In this document: piece after piece, positions 56,455 to 64,000 of the stretch | Layout: the number at the start of each line of letters is the position of its first letter | How positions within the stretch are numbered: position 1 is the stretch's first letter | Assembly (NCBI GenBank): GCA_028023455.1 | Contig: JAQFVV010000183.1 | Span: 1,738,001-1,802,000 of the forward strand | Reading direction: 5' to 3' | Source: Epiperipatus broadwayi | Taxonomy: Eukaryota; Onychophora; Udeonychophora; Euonychophora; Peripatidae | Length of the DNA: 64,000 nt | Position numbers and translations under genes: made by a program | Notes under the pieces: generated by a model | The model's database searches: none | Told to the model about the DNA's origin: nothing | The model's input: the letters and a program-made list of their open reading frames with translations, nothing else

Positions 56455-57290
56455 GCTTGGCAATATCTGGCATTAAAACAATCAAAGCCATTATCTTAGA
56501 AAAATGGAAATTATTGTGCATTGAAAGCAATTGACAAATATTTAATAGTGGTTGTTTTGAAGTCTTATAAAAAATGTCACTTAAGCATGTTTAATAATAA
56601 ATTTTTGATAGGTATCCATGTCTTTTTTTTTTAAATCCCATTTCTAAAATGCGTTTGAATTGAAACATCAAATTCATATCAAAATGTTTTTTATGTTGTT
56701 TTAAAAATTTGATTGACATTCTTATTAATTATAAATATTAATTTTTGTTTAGTAATAATTACTATTTTCAATTCATAACATTTATATATACAGCTTGTAT
56801 TTATAATATGTCTATATAAAAATAAATACTGCAATTTTATAATGTTGTTAGTGCCAACTAATTATTTATACCATTTCTATGGATATTTAGAAATCATTAG
56901 TTATACCATTTTTCTGGAACTGGTTGATTATAATAAATGAAGATCTATACATTTCAATTTCAAACTTTTACACTGTTATTATTTTTTGTTATAAACAAAC
57001 ATACATTAAAATATTCCATATAAAAGTTATAATTTTATTAAGTCAGTGATTAGTTAATATATCTCTAATAACTTTGTCATATAAAATTCTGAGCACCTGG
57101 CAAATAAAACATAACTTTTCTAAAATTAGACAATTTATAACTATATGATTAGATAAATTTATGGTGTGAAATAATATTTTGATAAATGAATTATAAACAT
57201 TTATCTCATATGCAATTAAATAGATTTGAAATGCACACACATTTATAAAATATGCACATTTTTTTATTTAATTTACCAGAGGATTGTTTT
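56455..57290. other. Spacer without recognised gene
   Basis: A 65-codon minus-strand frame (57043-57240) shows no domain. Confidence 0.4.
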
Positions 57291-57295
57291 CTTTA

Positions 57296-57646
57296 ATGAA
57301 TAATATTTCTGTGTGTAATTTTTTGTATATCATTCTCATACAAGTCTGTTTCTATCAGCTTTTAACACTTTGTGAAAGAGTATAATCATAAACATGTGGC
57401 CAAAGATATGTGAAAGAGTATGCACAGAAAAGAGTATATCATCTCCAATATGCACATTTTATACTGAACAAGCACTCATCAGCTGGCCAAGATCACAAAT
57501 CTTTTTACACATCCTTATTTATTGTTCAGTGTATATAAATAACCAAGTACTACAGTTACTTACTGCCTTCACAACTTTGTTATAAATCACTTAATGAAAG
57601 TATATTAATAGACTAGAGATTATCCACTTAATGAATAATGTGTCTA
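57296..57646 (-). mobile_element. RepB-related unit, first of two direct copies
   Basis: Contains TATCATTCTCATACAAGTCT, AACACTTTGTGAAAGAGTAT and a minus-strand hammerhead-like motif at about 57443-57490 (core CTGATGA; stem I CCAG/TTGG with one G-T; stem II GTGCT/AGTAT with wobbles; stem III ATGTGCAT; G12 changed to A). The same blocks recur after the RepA insertion. Confidence 0.55.
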
Positions 57647-57882
57647 AGCCAACAAACATCACATGATCACCGTTTCTTATGCTTGTTTATAACTGTTATT
57701 AAAACAGGAAAACCTCACTATACATATTCCTCACTGATGAAGGCCACAAGCCAGAAACTAGTCTGGGAATATTTGGATGAGTAGGCACTAGATGGAGATT
57801 TTATGCACAAGCCTTCTGGCATCCATTGATTACTCTAGCTTGCTGTGTGTGGCAATATAATATAGTGAGTTTTGCCTGTTTT
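57647..57882. mobile_element. RepA copy with 13-bp target duplication
   Basis: AATAATGTGTCTA at 57634-57646 and 57883-57895 flanks it exactly. Left terminus AGCCAACAAACATCACATGA, right terminus GAGTTTTGCCTGTTTT. The left arm is short, the right arm complete. Confidence 0.88.
57726..57770 (+). ncRNA. Hammerhead ribozyme-like motif (RepA)
   Basis: Core CTGATGA (57734-57740), stem II GGC/GCC with CACAA loop, GAAA, ACTAGT, GTC (57761-57763). Stem I CTCA/TGGG, extendable past one bulge by ATT/AAT. Every core base is conserved. Confidence 0.6.
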
Positions 57883-57895
57883 AATAATGTGTCTA

Positions 57896-58135
57896 TAGTG
57901 TATTTTTCACTATATCATTCTCATACAAGATAGGGGGTGGTTTCTATTCACTTTTAACATCTTGTGAGAAAATATAATCATCAAGATAGGAACAAAAACA
58001 TATGAAAAGAATGTGTGATTCCCAAGGATACATGTTTTGTGCTGAAACAGCATCAGTCCCTATCTTGTGTGAAAGTGGTGTAGTGAAAATTACACTACAG
58101 AAATATTACTTATTAAAGAGATAATCATTAGTTTA
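57896..58135 (-). mobile_element. RepB-related unit, second direct copy
   Basis: TATCATTCTCATACAAGATA, TTAACATCTTGTGAGAAAAT, then the hammerhead region GGATACATGTTTTGTGCTGA, AACAGCATCAGTCCC on the minus strand, where the core has lost its GA. Confidence 0.5.
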
Positions 58136-58139
58136 ATGT

Positions 58140-60178
58140 ATGATTAATAAACATTGTTTTTTTTTGTTTTTTCTTTCTTTTGCTTTCTACTTACATGATA
58201 ATGGTGTCAAATTTTTAACTAGTAATGCAGAAAATATTGTATCTTTATTGAAATAAATTAGCCATATTCCTTTTTTAATAAATTTGTTTTTTAGATTTTA
58301 TATTATTATAATATCATACTTTTCCTGTTTTTATTGTCTTATGAAAACTTTTATTTTTAATTATATTACTAAAATCATAAAGCGATTTTATCTAACATAA
58401 TCTTCTTAATTTTTTTTAAAGAATATAGGATTTCAAAGGTAGTAACTTTTTTAAAAAATATAAAAAAAAAATATGACAACTTATCAACTTTAATATCTTT
58501 TTAAGATTTCATACAAACAAATTTGCGTTCGAAATTATTCACCATCTAGTGAGAGTTTTTACAAATGTAATTTTCAAAATATTGTTTTATATCATACACA
58601 TTTTAATCTAAAATTTTAATTCCAATTTTTTTTTTATAAATATCAGGATAAACAAAAATTTGCCAACATAAAAGCTGGTCCTTCAAGTTTTTGGTATCAG
58701 TAATTTTTATGACACTATTTAGAAAAAATAATTTGAATAACAAAAACTTAATTTATTTCAAATCTAATTAAAATTCATGATTGTTTTTGTGCAATAATTG
58801 TATAATTATTATTAAAATTCAAAAATATAAATTATTACTTATTTACTTTAAATGTAAATATTTTATTTTTAAAAATAGAATGTTATATTTTCAAACAATG
58901 CAAGTAATCAGAGGGCATTTAGCAAGTTATTTGCTAACATGTAATTAGTAAAAATGGCGACCATCAATGTGCATATATTACAATATTGTAAAAAAATATT
59001 TAACATTTTTATACTTTTAAAGATTACTTGATCTATTTATGAGATATTAATAATTATTCATTCACATTTTTTTTAAAAAAATGTCAAATTAAAAATATTC
59101 TTCCCAGCAATAATAATATGAGGTAAATTGTTTTGATTACTGTGTTGTTTTTTGATATTTTCAAAAGTCAAATATGATTATTTATTTTATTTGTAAACTA
59201 AAATACCTATCAAATAAAGTCTTTTTTTTTATATTTTGATAATCTTAAATTTAATGTTCAATTTTACAGCCAGTGAAAACAATAAAAAACTGTCACCTAA
59301 TAGAAGGTTTAAAAACATATCACTTTTCTATTACTTTTATACTTTTTATATAGTTTTATTAATTAATAAATTTTTAAAAATTAAATTGTAAATTGATATT
59401 TTTTTGAAGAATTAAGAAAAAAATATTGATGCAAATTAATATCTATAATTTTAATTTTATCCATAAATGTATTATAATATGTAATAAAATATCCATAAAA
59501 TCATATTTAAATTTTCCAAAATCAGATGTTATACATATTTTTAAATTTCATACAGTCTACCAATTTCAGTAAATATTTACAACATTCATCTTTATTTTTT
59601 TATTTCATATATTAATTTCAGATACTTCTATAAACAAAATGATCCTTGAATAATGGCACTAAAATATGATTTGAAATGTATGAAGTAAAAGCATTATATA
59701 TTGGTATAGAGGCAAAATTGTGAATGAAAATAGTGAGTATGGTAGTGTTTGTTGAAATTAAAATGCACATATTAGATATTGCAATCAAGTATTCAATTTA
59801 AATATATAACATCAATTCACTTCTTATGATTATAAAAAGTTTTTATCATTAATTTTTCAATCCTGGACAAAAAAAATTTACAATAAAAAGATTTTTATTT
59901 CACACATAAATATGGCTGAATATTTTATAATGAAAATGAAGCCTTGACAAAACATATAATATATTGGAGCCACAAACTATAAAAACATATATAGTATATA
60001 ATAAATCATGTTTCATTAATAAATATTGATTAGAATAGAATACACATTGTTTATTGAGCAGTGAATGTCCAGTACTTTTAAACATGCACTTCCCCCCCCC
60101 CACACACATATATATATATATATATATTTTATAAGTACCCTATGCATATAAAATCATGATTATAGTAGAAATAAACTT
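58140..60178. other. Long AT-rich spacer without recognised gene
   Basis: No family repeat or coding piece noticed; C run and ATATATATATAT near 60091-60127. Confidence 0.45.
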
Positions 60179-60181
60179 TTA

Positions 60182-60411
<230 letters not shown>

Positions 60412-60414
60412 ATT

Positions 60415-60820
60415 GAAGGGACATATTTACATACATTTTAATAAATGTGTGTTTATTCATGCTTTCACTGAACTAAAAAGAATCAGAAAAAAACTAATTA
60501 CTATATTTTTATTTTTAAAATAATATAAATAGCAAAATCTCTGATTTTCATCACGATTAAATATATTCTGAGTGATACTCTTAACTTTTTTGTATTGTAC
60601 AAACATAATAGTGTTTTTTTATATAAACAAATTAGGATCTCTATATATTTTTTTGATGTTTTTAAATCATTGTTAATTTTTAGTTTGTTCTAAAATTTTG
60701 GAAAAGGTTTTAACGTTATTTTTATTTTATTATATGAAATACTGCACATCAAATTTGGAAAAAAAAATAAAGAAAGAATAGAATTTATTTGCTTTCAAAG
60801 TAAACCAAAGAAATTTTATT
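60415..60820. other. Spacer without recognised gene
   Basis: No structure noticed. Confidence 0.4.
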
Positions 60821-60824
60821 AATA

Positions 60825-61260
60825 TATTATCATCATCAACCATTATCCATCCACTGCAGGATGAAGGTCTCTCCAAGTTCAGTCCATCTTCTCCAATCTT
60901 TAGCTTCTCTTCTGCATATTATTCCTGCACATTTTCTTATTTATCTCTTGGAATCCAGTTTAAGATTTCAGTTGTCCATGTATTATCATCTCTTCTAGCA
61001 ATATGTCCAGCCCAACTTCACTTCAGTCTTTTAATTTTTTCAATGAGGTCAATAATACCTGTTAATTGTCTTACCCATATATTACATTTTCAATCTCTTC
61101 TTGTTACTCCCAACATGCATCTCTCCATACTTCTTTGAGTGGTCTGAATCTCTGTATTACTCTTCTATTAAGTGTCCAAGTCTCAATCCATAAATATATA
61201 TATAATCATATATGATATGCCAAGACTGAAAAGTGGCTACTGCCATATTGTAAAATTTAT
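60825..61260 (-). pseudogene. Non-LTR retrotransposon 3' end (RT C-terminus)
   Basis: Minus-strand frames give ETWTLNRRVIQRF, IIDLIEKIKRLK then SWAGHIARRDNTWTTEILNW and, after a deletion that removed the KRPRKRP block, the terminal GETFILQWMDNG equivalent. ATGATGATAATAT follows. Same lineage as 9.5, 19.0 and 22.6 kb. Several stops. Confidence 0.75.
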
Positions 61261-61264
61261 TTAC

Positions 61265-62995
61265 AAATTATACTTGTTTTTTTTTTTTTAAACATAATTG
61301 TATATAGCACTCAAAAAAGAAACAATGGCTTCCCAAATATTTTAAAATCTGTGAGTTTTAATGGATTTTTTGTTTGTTTATTTATACTTTTGTATATTTG
61401 CTTACATTTTTCTTTGGATAGCACATAATTAAAGTTGTGTAGTTAGATATAGTGCAATTTGTGGCTCTATTTGTACAGTAATAAATGCAAATATGATGAT
61501 AAAATTATAAAACCAGGCAAAACTAATCCATTCACATCTTTATGGTATTTATTTATTACATTTTACATAAAAAATAAATACACTGGGTTATATTAAAATA
61601 TTTTTACAGTATCTAATTCTAATTTATATAATTTTAATTATAGATAGTACATGTGTAAACCTATTTTAAATATATAATTAGCTATAAATCAGATGTGTAA
61701 TGTTGCTATAATAGTGCAATACAACTATTTTAAATTTTTAATGCTTTTAGTCAATCCTAATTTATTCTATGTTTTGTATGCTCTCAGAACTATCTATTAT
61801 AAGTTTGGGTAATCAATAAATACTAGATGGTAATACTATGTTCTGAATAAGGACTGCTGCATCTGTACCTACACATTCCAAAACATGTTTAATTTTTTTT
61901 TGTAACATCAGGCTAATTAAAATTTAAAAACTTCTCAAGAGTTCAAAAATTTTTCAAACTTATAATAGATGGCGCTGGAAGTAAAAAAATAGAATGCATT
62001 ACTTTTTTAAAAAGCATTTATTGTGTGTGTGCAGAAAAATTTGGATGTTTGCTATTATTAAATTTTTAATATTTAGTAGCAAGGCTATTCAACTTTAAGG
62101 AAGGGCTGCATTAAAAAAATATTTATCTGAGGGCAATATACAAAATAATAAATGCAGTATATATATTAAATCATTGGAGAGTTCCACTATTAGTTTGGTT
62201 TAGCAGGCATTTCAAAATATCATAAATAAATAAAAGTTATGGTATTTATAAAAGATTTTATTTTATTTTTAGGATAACCATCCCTTCTCACTAGCACCAT
62301 ACTTATAATATTAAACAGCAATGTTAAATGTAAAAATACTCTTGCTCCAGCTACATGATAAAGACTATGAGAAAATATGTATGACTGTCTTATTTTCAAA
62401 ACTAAATGCACTCATATAGACAAAGCTTAAGGGTCTTGAAGTGAGAGCATGAATACATAAATTATTTACTTTAAATTTATTTCTGTTAATAAATTTATTA
62501 ACCTTTTAATAAACTGTTACTTTATTGGTCAAATGAGGTAAAAAAGTCAACTTTTAATTGGCCAAGACACAAACTCAACTGTCAAAATATATTAATCTTT
62601 TAATATTATATTCACTTTAGATTCATTTGTAAAAAGTATATTAATAATTTGTCAGGTTATAAAAGTGAATGAATGTTTTTTCAAAAATAAATTTCTATTT
62701 ATTTATTGTAGAAATATTCAATAGCGGCAAATTTAAAAGCAAAAGTTAGTAACGAATTAAAAAGAGTTGCTGACGTAAATTTTTTTTTTTCCAGTTTTAC
62801 ATTACGGAAAAGTAAATATTTTTTTGCTAAAATCTTAAATATTTTTACTAAAATCTTAAATATTTTTCTAAAATAATTTTATTTTTTAGCATTTTTTATA
62901 AAAATGATTTATTGTTTGTCAAAAAATACTTTTATAATGGTCTAAAACATTTTTTTATCATTTCAAAATGAAAATCTTAGCGTTTTTCTTTGATT
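61265..62995. other. Spacer with eroded scraps
   Basis: GGGTAATCAATAAATACTAG and GATGGCGCTGG near 61807 and 61969 are RepA-like scraps. AAGGCTATTCAACTTTAAGG at 62083 resembles some hAT ends without a partner. ATTGG motifs at 62524 and 62557 are inverted CCAAT boxes. No gene seen. Confidence 0.35.
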
Positions 62996-62999
62996 AGGT

Positions 63000-63225
63000 G
63001 GTTTCTTTGTCCTTGACAGCCAATTAGAAAGTTGTTGAAGGCTAAGAGCCAATGAACATCAAGCTTTCTTCTTTGTTTAGCTTTACTGGCAGTTTTATTG
63101 ATTTTTTACTTGTAAAATAATTCAAGAGAGGGCAGCATCTTACAGAACTTTTTAAAACTTTTCCAATGACCGTAAAATATTCATTTTAGCACTAGAAATA
63201 ATGCAATTGGAGTGACGTCAAGCGT
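63000..63225. promoter_or_regulatory. Promoter-like motif cluster (CCAAT x2, CRE)
   Basis: CCAAT at 63020-63024 and 63049-63053, and a perfect CRE palindrome TGACGTCA at 63213-63220, in a stretch with normal complexity and few homopolymers. Such motifs are bound by NF-Y and CREB/ATF. No transcription start or exon could be shown; chance occurrence is possible. Confidence 0.25.
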
Positions 63226-63880
63226 ACATGAGTCAACTCGTGAGATTCTGGCTAAAGATTAACACTTCTAAAATATTATAATTTACTTTGTGCTAATATA
63301 TAAGTGGATTCAGGTTTGAAAATAAGATGGTCATTCTTATTTTCTCAAAGTCTTTATCTTGTGACTGGGGTGAGAGTTTACTTGCATTTAACATCACTGT
63401 CTAATATTACTAGTATGACACTAGTAACGGATGATTACCCTCTAAATAAAATTGCAATCTGACACTGTGCTAGTAAAATTCATTGATTATTAAAAAGATT
63501 GTATTAAAACAGTAGACAAGTTATAATAATTATTTATGATATATCATTTAGAGAGAATTTTGTGATAATTCAGGTTGTTTACCAAATTACTCTAAATTAC
63601 GTATAGCTTATTCGGATGGTTACAGTTGTTAATTGCAATATCAAAACCTCTAAGTGAAATGCACAAATGTACTGGGTCACATATGGCTCATGGACCATGT
63701 TTTACCTACTTAATAGTAAATATTTTTATATCGAATGTTTTAATATCAAAACTACATTCCATTTCTAAAAAAAAATATTTTTGGTGAAACTTTTGTATTT
63801 GACTCTTATAAAAAATTTATTTTATTAATTAATAAACTATACTAATAATATGAAGTGATTTTTCTTAATTATTATTAATG
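63226..63880. other. Spacer without recognised gene
   Basis: GGCTCATGGACCATG near 63684 has an hAT subterminal flavour but no terminus. Confidence 0.35.
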
Positions 63881-63881
63881 C

Positions 63882-64000
63882 ATTGCACAAGCTTAAAACT
63901 GCATTTATATATGTAATATATGCGGGATTTGACCTCAGACTTTCACATGACCCACTACTCTCAGTGCCATCTTATATTGCTGACCCACCTGATCACACAC
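63882..64000 (-). mobile_element. RepB copy running off the window end
   Basis: Minus sense unit end: CACAAGCTTAAAACTGCATT, ATGTAATATATGCGGGATTT, then GACCTCAGACTTTCACATGA and CACCTGATCACACAC at the edge. The hammerhead would lie beyond 64000. Confidence 0.75.

Overview
This window is AT-rich eukaryotic, almost certainly animal (probably invertebrate), non-genic DNA. No host gene could be supported. Nothing looks bacterial: there are no operons, no ribosome-binding sites, and long stretches lack any coding signal. What can be read is a dense, nested landscape of transposable-element remnants typical of metazoans: two or three lineages of non-LTR retrotransposons (RTE/jockey-like endonuclease and reverse-transcriptase pieces at 9.5, 15.1-15.7, 19.0-20.5, 22.6, 36.1-36.7 and 60.8-61.3 kb), Tc1/mariner relatives (29.1-29.9, 39.0-39.8, 41.7-42.5 kb), a pogo/Tigger-type palindrome (1.2-2.9 kb), an hAT deletion derivative with a BED-finger remnant (23.3-23.7 kb), MITEs and tRNA-derived SINEs. 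The species cannot be named from the sequence. Nearly all open frames are shadows of repeats or low-complexity DNA.

The most interesting content is a set of short dispersed repeats given working names here. RepA is a foldback element of about 180-450 bp with at least eleven copies. RepB has a unit of about 480 bp. RepC is a tRNA-headed repeat cluster at 6.5-7.8 kb. RepA and RepB contain sequences that fit the hammerhead self-cleaving ribozyme: a CTGATGA core, a short stem II, GAAA, a very short palindromic stem III and a stem I that closes. Paired changes between copies support the fold. RepC carries a weaker match (CTGAAGA then GAAAC). All three families repeatedly occur as head-to-head inverted dimers. 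RepA copies are flanked by 12-13 bp target-site duplications, and RepB and RepC carry tRNA-like pol III promoter boxes. Hammerheads are known in Penelope-like elements and in small non-autonomous 'retrozymes'; the window looks like a dense population of such elements, some fused to tRNA-like modules.

Layout: 0-3 kb SINE-1, a small RepA, the Tigger palindrome; 3-6.4 kb unremarkable plus microsatellite and tandem duplications; 6.5-7.8 kb RepC cluster; 8.3-10.1 kb SINE-2, RepA, LINE end, RepA; 12.9-17.3 kb RepB hammerhead, SINE-1 pair, RepB dimers (one about 1 kb long) and a LINE remnant; 18.4-23.7 kb MITE, LINE, a long TTA run, hAT; 25.8-27.5 kb RepB and a 54-bp minisatellite; 28.6-36.7 kb RepB, Tc1-like, SINEs, RepA, LINE; 37-45 kb coding-like fragment, mariners, RepA nested in RepB, SINEs, a GC-richer possible promoter; 47.9-58.1 kb RepA/RepB/SINE mixture; 60-64 kb AAT run, LINE end, promoter-like motifs and a RepB copy running off the end.

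The genes do not work together as a pathway. The elements are parasitic or non-coding and mostly inactive; any mobility of RepA, RepB, RepC and SINEs would need reverse transcriptases encoded elsewhere. No Penelope reverse transcriptase was found here.
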